NCBI GenBank assembly: GCA_024515975.1
Contig: JAMSKV010000001.1
Span: 62,001 to 126,000, forward strand
Direction: 5' to 3'
Length of the DNA: 64,000 nt
Source of the DNA: Endosaccharibacter trunci
GTDB taxonomy: Bacteria > Pseudomonadota > Alphaproteobacteria > Acetobacterales > Acetobacteraceae
In this document: one piece after another, positions 50,295 through 58,767 of the stretch
Numbering within the stretch: the first letter of the stretch is position 1
Layout: the number at the start of each line of letters is the position of its first letter
Translations under genes and position numbers: made by a program
Notes under the pieces: generated by a model
Seen by the model: the letters and a program-made list of their open reading frames with translations, nothing else
Database searches by the model: none
What the model was told of the DNA's origin: nothing

Positions 50295-53200
50295 ATGAAC
50301 GCGGTGGTTCTCGTCGCCCTCAAGCGGCCGCTCTCCTTCGTGGTGCTCGCCATCCTGATCGTGCTGTTCGGCGTGATGAGCGTCTTCCGGACACCCACGG
50401 ACATCTTCCCGCCGATCCGCGTGCCGGTCGTGGCGGTGGTCTGGACCTATAACGGCCTGATGCCGGCCGACATGTCCGGCCGCGTCACCTATTATTACGA
50501 GCGCGCGCTCACCGCGACGGTGAACAATATCGAGCATATCGAGAGCCAGTCGCTCTACGGCCGCGCCATCGTGAAGATCTTCTTCCAGCCGGGCACCGAC
50601 GTCGCCGTGGCGCAGGCGCAGATCACCTCGATCTCGCAGACGGTGGTGAAGCAGATGCCGGCCGGCATCACCCCGCCGCAGGTGATGGCGTTCGACGCGT
50701 CCTCGGTTCCGGTGCTGGAACTGCAGGTCAGCGCGCCGACCATGACCGGCTCGCAGATCTACGACATGGCCTCCAACCTCATCCGTCCGGAACTGGTCTC
50801 CGTGCCCGGCACGGCGATCCCGACGCCCTATGGCGGCACGCAGGGCAACGTGGAGGTCGACCTCAATCAGGCGGCCTTGCTGGCGCACAACCTCTCCGCC
50901 ACCGATGTCGGCCACGCGCTCGCCAACCAGAACATCGTTCTTCCTGCCGGCGACCAGAAGATCGGCGCGATCGACTACATGGTGGCGACCAACGCGACTC
51001 CGGTCGCGATCGACACCTTCAACAACCTGCCGATCAAGCAGGTCGGCAACACGGTGGTGTATCTCCGCGACGTCGCGCATGTGCATCGCGGCGGACCGCC
51101 GCAGCAGAACGTCGTGCTGGTGGGCGGCCACCAATCGGTGCTGATCGAGATCCTGAAGACCGGCGACGCCTCCACCCTGTCCGTGGTCTCGGGCGTGAAG
51201 GCGCTGATCCCGCAGATCGAACGCACCCTGCCGCCCGGCGTGACCATCACCCCGATCGGCGATGCGTCCGGCTTCGTGAAAGACAGCATCGAGGACGTGC
51301 TGCAGGAAATGGTCACCGCCGCCTGCCTCACCGGCCTCGTGGTGCTGCTGTTCCTGGGCTCGTGGCGCTCCACCCTGATCGTCGCGACGTCGATCCCGCT
51401 GGCGATCTTGTGCTCGATCCTGGCGCTGAGCTGGCTCGGCCAGACCATCAACGTCATGACGCTGGGCGGCCTGGCGCTCGCCGTCGGTATCCTGGTCGAC
51501 GATGCCACGGTGATGATCGAGAACATCGACGCGCATCTCGAGATGGAAGAGGAGGAGCGGGGCCACAAGACGCTGGAAGAGGCCATCATCGACGCCGCGA
51601 ACCAGATCGTGGTGCCGACCTTTGTGTCCACGCTCTGCATCTGCATCGTCTGGCTGCCGCTGTTCCAGCTGTCCGGCGTGGCCGGCTATCTGTTCATGCC
51701 TTTGGCAGAAGCGATCGTGTTCGCGATGATCGCCTCCTTCATCCTGTCGCGGACGCTGGTGCCGACCATGGCCAACTGGCTGCTGCCGGCGCAGGTCGCA
51801 CAGCATCGCGACCCGGACTACCACACGCGCAAGGCTGGCCCGTTCGTCGCGTTCCAGCGCGGCTTCGAGCGTCGCTTCAGCCGGTTCCGCGACCGCTATC
51901 ACGAGCTTCTGTCGGGTCTGGTGCGGCGCCGTGGCCGGTTCTGCGCCTTCTTCCTGCTGTTGGCACTCTGCTCGCTGCTGCTGATCCCGTTCGCCGGGGA
52001 GAACTTCTTTCCCGAGATCAATTCCGACGAGATCGATCTCCACATGCGTGCGCCGTTGGGAACGCGCCTGGAGGATACGGGCAAGATTGCGACGCTGGTG
52101 GATCAGCGCATCCGCGCCATGCTGGCGCCGCACGTCACCAGCATCGTCAGCAATTGCGGCCAGCCGTTATCGGGCATCAACCAGGCCTACAGCTCCACCG
52201 GCACCATCGGCACGCAGGATTGCGACATCGCGGTGATGCTCGACAGCCCGAATTCCCCCGTGGCCGCCGATCGCCGCATCCTGCGCGCGGGATTGCGCGA
52301 CGATTTCCCCGGGACGGACTTTGCTTTCCTGGCCGGCGACATCACCGCCAAGATCCTCAATTTCGGCCTGCCATCGCCGATCGACGTGCAGATCGTCGGC
52401 CGCAACCTCGACGACAACTACGCCTTCGCCACGCGGCTGCAGGCGCGCATGAAGCATGTGCCCGGCATCGCCGACGTTCGCATCCAGCAGGCGATGACGC
52501 AGCCCACGCTGCGGATCGACAGCCGTCGTTCGTTCGCGCTGGGCACAGGGCTCACCGAAAGCAACATCGCCAACAACGCGCTGGCGACGCTGAGCGGCAG
52601 CGGACAGACCGCGCCGACCTACTGGCTCGATACCTCGACCGGCGTGTCGCATCTGGTGAACGTCCAGACCCCGCAGAGCCAGCTTACCAGCATGAACGAC
52701 CTGGAAACCATTCCGGTGGATGCGGGCGATGGCAACCCGTCCGGAAAGCCGGTGCAGATCGTCGGCGCCCTGTCGCATATCGTGCAGACCGGCACGCCGA
52801 GCGTGGTGTCTCACTACTCGATCCTGCCGGTGCTCGACGTGTATGCGAACGTGGAAGGGCGCGATCTGGGTGCTGTCAGCGACAAGGTCGGCGCCATCGT
52901 CGACCGGATGCGCGACGACCTGCCACGCGGCGCCACCCTCCATATCCGCGGCCAGGCGGCCACCATGCACGACGCCTACACGCAGCTGCTGGAAGGCCTC
53001 GGTCTCAGCATCCTGCTGATCTATCTGGTGATCGTCGTGAACTTCCAGAGCTGGCTTGATCCGTTCATCATCATCACCGCTTTGCCCGGCGCGCTGGCCG
53101 GCATCGCCTGGAGCCTGTTCCTCACCCATACCGCCCTGTCGGTGCCGGCCTTGACGGGCGCGATCATGTGCATGGGCACCGCGACCGCCAACTCGATCCT

Positions 53201-53480
53201 GGTGGTCTCGTTCGCCCGCGAGCGTCTCGCCGTGCACGGCGATGCGGTGCTGGCGGCGGTGGAAGCGGGCTATGGCCGCATCCGTCCGGTGCTGATGACC
53301 GCGCTCGCGATGATCATCGGCATGGTGCCGATGGCGCTCGCCAACTCGCAGAACGCGTCGCTCGGCCGCGCCGTGATCGGCGGCCTGTTGGTCGCCACGC
53401 TCGCCACCCTGCTGTTCGTGCCCTGCGTGTTCGCGCTGCTGCACAGAAATCACCCCGCCCCCGAAGGAGTTGCCGCATGA
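50295..53480 (+). CDS. RND multidrug/solvent efflux permease
   Basis: 1061 residues, typical for a HAE-type RND pump. The N-terminal helix is RPLSFVVLAILIVLFGVMSV. The porter domains have VPVVAVVWTYNGLMPADMSG and AQAQITSISQTVVKQMPAGI. The TM4 charge-relay motif reads GLALAVGILVDDATVMIENI, equivalent to the Asp pair of AcrB. C-terminal helices contain GAIMCMGTATANSILVVSFA. Subtype is uncertain: overall it resembles the alphaproteobacterial AcrB/D/F-like permeases that lack a strict drug class. It is the first gene of a permease-adaptor-outer membrane operon in which all starts overlap the preceding stops. Confidence 0.93.
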   Translation: MNAVVLVALKRPLSFVVLAILIVLFGVMSVFRTPTDIFPPIRVPVVAVVWTYNGLMPADMSGRVTYYYERALTATVNNIEHIESQSLYGRAIVKIFFQPGTDVAVAQAQITSISQTVVKQMPAGITPPQVMAFDASSVPVLELQVSAPTMTGSQIYDMASNLIRPELVSVPGTAIPTPYGGTQGNVEVDLNQAALLAHNLSATDVGHALANQNIVLPAGDQKIGAIDYMVATNATPVAIDTFNNLPIKQVGNTVVYLRDVAHVHRGGPPQQNVVLVGGHQSVLIEILKTGDASTLSVVSGVKALIPQIERTLPPGVTITPIGDASGFVKDSIEDVLQEMVTAACLTGLVVLLFLGSWRSTLIVATSIPLAILCSILALSWLGQTINVMTLGGLALAVGILVDDATVMIENIDAHLEMEEEERGHKTLEEAIIDAANQIVVPTFVSTLCICIVWLPLFQLSGVAGYLFMPLAEAIVFAMIASFILSRTLVPTMANWLLPAQVAQHRDPDYHTRKAGPFVAFQRGFERRFSRFRDRYHELLSGLVRRRGRFCAFFLLLALCSLLLIPFAGENFFPEINSDEIDLHMRAPLGTRLEDTGKIATLVDQRIRAMLAPHVTSIVSNCGQPLSGINQAYSSTGTIGTQDCDIAVMLDSPNSPVAADRRILRAGLRDDFPGTDFAFLAGDITAKILNFGLPSPIDVQIVGRNLDDNYAFATRLQARMKHVPGIADVRIQQAMTQPTLRIDSRRSFALGTGLTESNIANNALATLSGSGQTAPTYWLDTSTGVSHLVNVQTPQSQLTSMNDLETIPVDAGDGNPSGKPVQIVGALSHIVQTGTPSVVSHYSILPVLDVYANVEGRDLGAVSDKVGAIVDRMRDDLPRGATLHIRGQAATMHDAYTQLLEGLGLSILLIYLVIVVNFQSWLDPFIIITALPGALAGIAWSLFLTHTALSVPALTGAIMCMGTATANSILVVSFARERLAVHGDAVLAAVEAGYGRIRPVLMTALAMIIGMVPMALANSQNASLGRAVIGGLLVATLATLLFVPCVFALLHRNHPAPEGVAA

Positions 53481-54784
53481 CCGCGCAGCATCGCGAACCG
53501 CCGGTGCCGGCGGCGCCCGGCCCGAACCGCCGCAAGCGGGTAGGCGGCGCGGTTCCGGCCGGCGTGGTGATCGTGGCCGTCGTGCTGGCCGCGTTCGGGA
53601 TCTGGACGCGCACCGATCACGTGGACGCGCTTTCGCGCGAGGCTGAGGACGCCGCGATCCCGCGCGTGCAGGTGATCGAACCCGGCCCGGGACCGAAGCA
53701 GCGCAGCCTGGTGCTGCCGGGCAATCTGAACGCTTGGTATCAGGCGCCGATCTACGCCCAGGTCGCCGGCTACGTGAAAATGTGGTACAAGGATTTCGGC
53801 GCGCCGGTGAAGGCCGGCGATCTGCTGGCGGTCATCGACAGCCCGACCGTCGACGCGCAGCTCGCCCAGGCCAAGGCCAATCTCGAAGTCGCGGAAACGC
53901 AATACAAACTCGCCGACGTCACCGCCAGACGTTACCAGGCCCTGTCCGGCACCCAGGCCGTCTCGCAGCAGGATGTGGACGTGCAGACCGCCGCAGCTGC
54001 CGCGCGCAAGGCGCAGGTGGACGCGGCCACGCACGAGGTGGCGCGCTGGGAGGCCCAGCATGCGTTCGAGCGCGTGGTGGCGCCGTTCGACGGCGTGGTC
54101 ACGTCGCGCTCCACCGATGTCGGCGACTACGTCAATGCCGGCGGCGGCGACTTGAACCGGCAGGGCTCCGCCTCGGAGCTGTTCTCGGTGGCCGATATTC
54201 ACGCCATCCGTCTGTTCGTGTCGGTGCCGCAGGATTATTCCGACGTGCTGAAGCCGGGCCTGACCGCCACCTTCACCTTGCCGCAGAATCCTGGCGAAAC
54301 CTTCAAGGCGACCTATTTGACCACCGCCAACGCGGTGAGCACCCAGACACGCACCGTCACGGTCGAGTTCGTGGTGCAGAACCCGAATCACGAGTTGTGG
54401 CCTGGAAGCTTCGCTTCGGTGAAGATGGTGGTGCCCGGCGATCCGCGCATTCTCGTCGTGCCGGAGCAGGCGCTGCTGTTCCGCTCGCAGGGCATGCAGG
54501 TGGCGCTGCTGGACGCGCAGGACCGGGTGCATCTGCAGAACGTCACGCTGGGCCTCAATCTCGGCAAGACCGTGCAGGTTCTGGCAGGATTGAAACCGAA
54601 CGACCGGATCATCAACAATCCCTCGCTCGGCCTGCTCGAAGGCCAGCAGGTGAAGACGGTGCAGGCCGTGGCGGGCTATAACGACGGGCCTGTGGCCCCG
54701 CGGGGTCAGCCTGCCCGCGCGGGAAACCAGACGGTGGAACCCGCCCCGGGAGGCGACGAGCCGGAGGCGGGCGTGAAGCAATGA
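53477..54784 (+). CDS. RND efflux periplasmic adaptor (membrane fusion protein)
   Basis: 435 residues. N-terminal membrane helix (AVPAGVVIVAVVLAAFGIWT), then the lipoyl half-motif QAPIYAQVAGYVKMWYKDFG with APVKAGDLLAVID. The alpha-helical hairpin contains QLAQAKANLEVAETQYKLAD and QQDVDVQTAAAAARKAQVDA. The second lipoyl half is FERVVAPFDGVVTSRSTDVG. The beta-barrel has LFSVADIHAIRLFVSVPQDY and FTLPQNPGETF. It bridges the pump and the outer-membrane channel. The C-terminus (about 410-435) is Pro/Glu-rich. Start and stop each overlap the neighbours by four bases. Confidence 0.93.
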   Translation: MTAQHREPPVPAAPGPNRRKRVGGAVPAGVVIVAVVLAAFGIWTRTDHVDALSREAEDAAIPRVQVIEPGPGPKQRSLVLPGNLNAWYQAPIYAQVAGYVKMWYKDFGAPVKAGDLLAVIDSPTVDAQLAQAKANLEVAETQYKLADVTARRYQALSGTQAVSQQDVDVQTAAAAARKAQVDAATHEVARWEAQHAFERVVAPFDGVVTSRSTDVGDYVNAGGGDLNRQGSASELFSVADIHAIRLFVSVPQDYSDVLKPGLTATFTLPQNPGETFKATYLTTANAVSTQTRTVTVEFVVQNPNHELWPGSFASVKMVVPGDPRILVVPEQALLFRSQGMQVALLDAQDRVHLQNVTLGLNLGKTVQVLAGLKPNDRIINNPSLGLLEGQQVKTVQAVAGYNDGPVAPRGQPARAGNQTVEPAPGGDEPEAGVKQ

Positions 54785-56328
54785 GGCGAACGGTTTCGTG
54801 CCGCGGCGCGGCGCGCGTCGCCGCGGCCGCCCTGCTGTGCGCCGTTTCGGCCTGCGATCTGGCGCCGGACTACCAGCCGCCGCACTACGTGCTGCCGGAC
54901 AGCTACACCGGCACCGCGCCCTTCACGGTGGCCAGGCCGGGCGAAGCCGATGCGCATGCCGCCTGGTGGACCGGGTTCGGCGATCCGACGCTCGACCGCC
55001 TGGAAACGCTGGCCACCGCCAACAATCCGTCCTTGCAGGCGATCGCCGAGCAATACACCCAGGCGCGCGATCTGGCTGCCGAAGCGCGTGCCGACCTGTT
55101 TCCGCAGTTCTCGGCCGGGGGCACGACGTCGGAGAGCAAGCGTTCGGCCGGCCGGCCGTTTCCGGGCACGAGCAACGGCGGCAACATCGCGGCGCTGAAC
55201 CAGATCCAGGCCTCGGCCTCCTGGGAGCCCGATTTCTGGAGCCGCATCCGCAACCAGACGCGCACGCAGAAGCGTCTCGCCCAGGCCAGCGCCGCCGATC
55301 TCGCCAGCGCCCGCCTCAGCCTGCAAAGCGAGCTGGCACAGGATTACATCGCCCTGCGCGGCGTCGAGACGGAAATGGCGGTCTATCGCCAGTCGATCCA
55401 GTTCTACGAGAACGCGGTGCGCATCACGACGCTGCGTCTCCAGGGGCTGATCGCCTCCGGCCTCGACGTCGCCCGGGCGCAGAGCCAGCTTTCCGCCGCC
55501 CAGGCGCTGCTGACCGATGCCGAGGCCAATCGCGGCATCCTGGTGCATGCGATCGCCGTGCTGGTGGGCGCGGACCCGATCACGTTCCAGCTTCCCACCG
55601 GCAGCGTCGACGATCTGCGCGTCGCCGCGGTGCCGGCGCAGGTCCCGTCCGCGCTGCTGCAACGCCGTCCGGATATCGCCGCGGCCGAGCGGCGCATGGC
55701 CGCCGCCAACAGCGCCATCGGCATCTCGCGCGCCGCCTTCTATCCAGACATCTCGATCAGCGCGCTGGGCGGCTTCCAGGACACCGGATTCTCGCTCGCC
55801 AGCCTGCCCAACAGCATCTGGAGCATCGGCGCCAGCGCGGTGCTGCCCTTGTTCGAGGGCGGCCTGCGCCGGGCGGAACTCCAGCGCGCCTGGTCGCAAT
55901 ACGCCCAGCAGCGCGACCAGTATCGCGCCACCATCCTGCAGGCATTCCGGGAGGTGCAGGACGGGCTGCTGCAATCCACCCAGCTTGCCACCGAAACCCG
56001 GCAACAGCAGAACGCGGTGCAGGCGGCGGAAAAGGCGCAGGACATCACGCTGCGGCTCTATACTGGCGGCCTCACCAACTATCTCGATGCGCTGGTGGCG
56101 CAGGTCACGGCGCTGTCCGCGCGCATCGCGCTGGTGGAGGTGCAGACCCGCCAGCTCCAGGCTCGCGTGTCGCTGGCGGCGGCGCTGGGTGGCGGCTGGT
56201 CGGCCGCGTCCTTGCCGACGGAAGACGCGGTGCTGCCGTTCAACCCGATCGCCCCGCTCACCGGCCACGACCGCGAGCCGCGCCCCGACGGCACCGGCGA
56301 GCCATCCGCGCCGCGCCCTGGAGGGTAG
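54781..56328 (+). CDS. Outer-membrane efflux channel (NodT/OprM family)
   Basis: 515 residues. The N-terminus has a hydrophobic segment and a candidate lipobox VSAC (ALLCAVSACDLAPDYQPP), with the CxLxPDYxPP pattern typical of NodT-type lipoproteins. Two TolC-like repeats follow: WWTGFGDPTLDRLETLATAN, LQAIAEQYTQARDLAAEARA and SWEPDFWSRIRNQTRTQKRL in the first. In the second, LQRRPDIAAAERRMAAANSA and IGISRAAFYPDISISALGGF are the NodT signature. The C-terminus is Pro/Arg-rich. It completes the tripartite pump. No further gene follows in the operon. Confidence 0.93.
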   Translation: MRRTVSCRGAARVAAAALLCAVSACDLAPDYQPPHYVLPDSYTGTAPFTVARPGEADAHAAWWTGFGDPTLDRLETLATANNPSLQAIAEQYTQARDLAAEARADLFPQFSAGGTTSESKRSAGRPFPGTSNGGNIAALNQIQASASWEPDFWSRIRNQTRTQKRLAQASAADLASARLSLQSELAQDYIALRGVETEMAVYRQSIQFYENAVRITTLRLQGLIASGLDVARAQSQLSAAQALLTDAEANRGILVHAIAVLVGADPITFQLPTGSVDDLRVAAVPAQVPSALLQRRPDIAAAERRMAAANSAIGISRAAFYPDISISALGGFQDTGFSLASLPNSIWSIGASAVLPLFEGGLRRAELQRAWSQYAQQRDQYRATILQAFREVQDGLLQSTQLATETRQQQNAVQAAEKAQDITLRLYTGGLTNYLDALVAQVTALSARIALVEVQTRQLQARVSLAAALGGGWSAASLPTEDAVLPFNPIAPLTGHDREPRPDGTGEPSAPRPGG

Positions 56329-56736
56329 GGGCGGGGGCGGCGCTGATCCGTCCCAGCGAGAGGATTGGGCGAGATGGCGACGGCAACCGGGATCGCGAAG
56401 GGGGGACGGCTGTGCGAAGGCTAACCTTGCCGCGATGCCCATCGGTCGATGGCTTGCTCAGTTGCGGTTGGTCGGCGCGGCACGCATTCGTCGCCCGGCC
56501 GCCGACAGCCCAGCGGTCGGTAATCGCCTGAATGGGGTCTAGCCACGATTCGACCGCGATCCTGTAGCAGGGCAGCCAGGACGACACCTCGGCCGGTGCT
56601 GTAGGAGGCGCGCAGCCTGTTCCCGCTGGTGGCTGGAAAACGGAACCGTTCGTATAGTATTCGTCGAAGCGGCGGCTGACGCCTTCCGGTGTCAAGTCCG
56701 ATTGGCTTGGCGAGATTCAGCAGCGGCGGGATATCA
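56329..56736. other. 408-bp interval between the efflux operon and the toxin gene
   Basis: No gene is convincing here. Frames on both strands are open in places but are Arg/Pro-rich with no recognisable motif, as expected from high GC. The interval is where local gene content changes from housekeeping/efflux to the toxin-immunity locus, so a junction scar could lie in it. I found no terminal inverted repeats, target duplications or tRNA end. An AT-rich patch near 56648-56665 (GTTCGTATAGTATTCGTCG) could be part of the toxin promoter. Confidence 0.4.
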
Positions 56737-57846
56737 ATGACTGCGGCGGCCTCCCCGATATCGGCTTCAGTAACGGACCGCTTTTCGCCGATCTGGGGAC
56801 CGTTCAGGGGTCCGCAGCACGCTGCCAGCGTGCTCGGGGCGTTCATCGACAAGGGACCCGGCCCTACCGTCGGTCTCTGCTGGGCGGTGAACGGTAGCCT
56901 CTACCCCCTGCGCCATGCCCATTACGATAGCGGCGGCTTCGGCGAGACCGTGGTCGTCGAATGGAAGCCAGTCCCGGCCGCACCCCAAGGCCCTCACCCC
57001 CATCACGGGTTCTGGGAAAGAGTAAACGGCTGGCTGAACCGCTATTTCGAAGAGCAAGGACGCCTCGCCCTCGAGCAGGGGCAGGCCCAACTCGCTATGG
57101 GCAAAGCGATCGACGGCGCCATCGGCTCGGCGATCCAGCGAAGCCCCTTTCTGCAGCGCGCTTTCAACAAACACGGCGCCGACACGCTCGGCGTCGCCCT
57201 CGATGTCGTCGCCGTCGGACTGTCTATCGGCTTCGTCGCCGGAACACTGGGCATAGCAGCCATTATCGGTGGAGGCGTTTTGCTTGTGCTGGACGGCGCC
57301 GCATGGGGCCTGGAAATGGCCGATGACGACCACGCCGCTGAAATCGTCAAACAAGACACTGACATTATCCGCTGGATCGCGATCATCGCTGCGATCCCGG
57401 ACGCGGCGGTCGGCCTCTATCACGCCGTCGTTGAGACCCCGGAAGCCATCCGCACCCTCAGCGAGCTCTCCAGCGAACGCGCTGCAAGCTCCATGCGCGT
57501 TTCTGCGAGGGCGTCAGGGGACGCCGCGCGCACCGGCCAGCTTGCCAATGATGCTATCGATCCAATGACCCGCGCCAGATACGCTGCCTATGCCCGCAAA
57601 TACGCCGATATCGCCGAGCGCGCACAGCTGCGCGCGACCGAGGAGGCTCAGGCGCTTCATCGCGAGATACGGCGCAAACTCACCGAAACCGGCCTGCACG
57701 AGGTCGCGCCCCGCCTCACCGTCCCGCCGAGCCTCTATCTGATGGGCAAGGACGAGCTGGACCCGGAGAACGACGATATCGTCGCTCGCACCATCCGTAG
57801 CCTCAGTTTCCACATCGTGTCGGCGAACAGAAATGAAAAACGATAA
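56737..57846 (+). CDS. Putative membrane-targeting toxin/effector of a polymorphic toxin system
   Basis: 369 residues from the ATG at 56737; a GTG at 56689 would add 16. No family is recognised. Residues 1-90 are soluble and aromatic (FSPIWGPFRGPQHAASVLGA, LCWAVNGSLYPLRHAHYDSG). Residues 90-150 hold an amphipathic linker (FWERVNGWLNRYFEEQGRLA). Residues about 154-195 are strongly hydrophobic with Gly repeats (ALDVVAVGLSIGFVAGTLGI then AAIIGGGVLLVLDGAAWGLE). A third hydrophobic stretch is IIRWIAIIAAIPDAAVGLYH (about 210-230). The C-terminal 84 residues (286-369) are helical and charged and are duplicated downstream. The last 14 bases overlap the start of a membrane-protein gene. Layout fits a pore-forming effector with its immunity gene. 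There is no signal peptide and no PAAR, VgrG or RHS domain, so the delivery route is unknown. Confidence 0.6.
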   Translation: MTAAASPISASVTDRFSPIWGPFRGPQHAASVLGAFIDKGPGPTVGLCWAVNGSLYPLRHAHYDSGGFGETVVVEWKPVPAAPQGPHPHHGFWERVNGWLNRYFEEQGRLALEQGQAQLAMGKAIDGAIGSAIQRSPFLQRAFNKHGADTLGVALDVVAVGLSIGFVAGTLGIAAIIGGGVLLVLDGAAWGLEMADDDHAAEIVKQDTDIIRWIAIIAAIPDAAVGLYHAVVETPEAIRTLSELSSERAASSMRVSARASGDAARTGQLANDAIDPMTRARYAAYARKYADIAERAQLRATEEAQALHREIRRKLTETGLHEVAPRLTVPPSLYLMGKDELDPENDDIVARTIRSLSFHIVSANRNEKR

Positions 57847-57852
57847 CAAGCA
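57593..57852 (+). repeat. Direct repeat copy A (toxin C-terminus)
   Basis: About 258 bases that recur at an exact 915-bp offset. By hand alignment I count 13 differences, about 95% identity. The copy covers the last 84 codons of the toxin and the first codons of the immunity gene. Confidence 0.9.
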
Positions 57853-58339
57853 GTCCTTCGGCTACAGGATCAAAGACACGTTCCTCGACGATCAGGTAGG
57901 AACAACGCCGAATGAAAATAGAATTTTTGCCATTGGTTTGTTGCCTGCTGCCTTGAGTCTTACGGGCAGTATAACGTCTCTGTATTTGTATATATTTCCC
58001 GAGGATAAAAGAAATGTTGCCATAGTTCCAGGATTCGTATTGGCAGTTTTTTTCGGTTGGTTTGCTCAGATCTCGATGCGTCGCGCCCTCCAGATGAGGG
58101 ATCGCGATCACCGTATCGTGCTTCTCAAAAAACTGCGTATCATCCCGTCGGTATCCATCGGCCTAACCCTGGCTGGATTGGCAATCACTCTGGCTGTCTG
58201 GTTCTTTCCACCACCCAATGCGCTTGAAAAATTTCATATTCTTGCAGGCTTGGCAGTTGTTTTTCCTGTTGTTGGCATTCTTCTGACACCGTTCTCGTTT
58301 CTGGCCCGGCGCATCAGTTGGCTGTTCAATCCGAGATAG
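57833..58339 (+). CDS. Putative immunity protein 1, four-helix membrane protein
   Basis: 168 residues starting inside the toxin frame (14-base overlap), so translation is coupled. The N-terminal 30 residues are soluble and end in VGTTPNENR. Four hydrophobic helices are predicted near 31-54, 62-81, 105-125 and 134-155. Between helices 2 and 3 lies a basic cytoplasmic loop SMRRALQMRDRDHRIVLLKK. Ends ARRISWLFNPR. Base composition is clearly more AT-rich than surrounding genes, with A/T-ending codons such as AAA, ATA and TTT. Immunity proteins to membrane-acting toxins are typically multi-pass membrane proteins, which fits. No family is recognised. Confidence 0.65.
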   Translation: MKNDNKQSFGYRIKDTFLDDQVGTTPNENRIFAIGLLPAALSLTGSITSLYLYIFPEDKRNVAIVPGFVLAVFFGWFAQISMRRALQMRDRDHRIVLLKKLRIIPSVSIGLTLAGLAITLAVWFFPPPNALEKFHILAGLAVVFPVVGILLTPFSFLARRISWLFNPR

Positions 58340-58507
58340 AAGCTGGCTCTGCTCCGCCTTGCGGCGGCGGCGCCGGCCACATTCGGGACAAGGCCGCGAA
58401 GCCGTCGCCAGCCTGCACGGCGCTGAGCACCGCTTCGTTGGATGGCAGAACGAGGTTCACCTGCAGGCCGCTTCGCAGACCTCCGCCAGGCCGCTTCCAG
58501 GCTCGTG
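58340..58507. other. Spacer between the first immunity gene and the duplicated toxin end
   Basis: 168 bases with no gene I can support. In the toxin frame it reads PSPACTALSTASLDGRTRF and has no similarity to the upstream toxin. On the minus strand a frame contains VNLVLPSNEAVLSAVQAG, loosely like the effector-binding domain of LysR regulators, so this could be a gene fragment caught in rearrangement. That resemblance is weak. The sequence is GC-rich again, unlike the flanking immunity genes. Confidence 0.35.
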
Positions 58508-58761
58508 CCCGCAAATACGCCGATATCGCCGAACGCGCCCAGCAGCGCGCGACCCAGGAGGCTGAGGCGCTTCATCGCGAGATACGGCGCAAACTCACCG
58601 AAACCGGCCTGCACGAGGTGGCGCCCCGCCTCACCGTCCCGCCGAGCCTCTATTTGATGGGCAAGGACGAACTGGACCCGGAGAACGACGATATCGTCGC
58701 CCGCACCATCCGTAGCCTTGGCTTCCACATCGTGTCGGCGAACAGAAATGAAAAACGATAG
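58508..58761 (+). pseudogene. Orphan toxin C-terminal module
   Basis: About 84 codons matching toxin residues 287-369 with four amino-acid changes (L to Q, E to Q, Q to E, S to G in conserved positions). The reading frame is intact to a TAG at 58759-58761, but I find no ATG or GTG with a ribosome-binding site. Only weak TTG codons (58318, 58438) precede it in frame. It therefore looks like a promoterless, N-terminus-less toxin tip, the kind of orphan module kept downstream of polymorphic toxin genes for recombination. Its end overlaps the second immunity start by 14 bases, exactly as in copy A. Confidence 0.6.
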
Positions 58762-58767
58762 CAAGAA
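58508..58767 (+). repeat. Direct repeat copy B (orphan toxin C-terminus)
   Basis: Second copy of the 258-base unit, offset 915 bp from copy A. It begins abruptly at CCCGCAAATACG, the point where similarity to the full toxin gene starts, and runs through the start of the second immunity gene. Confidence 0.9.

Noticed and set aside
49632-52133. 833-codon minus-strand frame opposite the lipoprotein and RND permease
   Set aside because: Composition is HRDRDH-type low complexity typical of reverse frames, and it overlaps a certain RND gene.
56329-56736. An insertion sequence remnant before the toxin gene
   Set aside because: No transposase motif, terminal inverted repeats or target-site duplication could be found by eye.
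58318-58761. Reading the orphan toxin tip as a full gene starting at TTG 58318
   Set aside because: The TTG lies inside the end of immunity gene 1 without a ribosome-binding site, and the first 60 codons show no similarity to the toxin.
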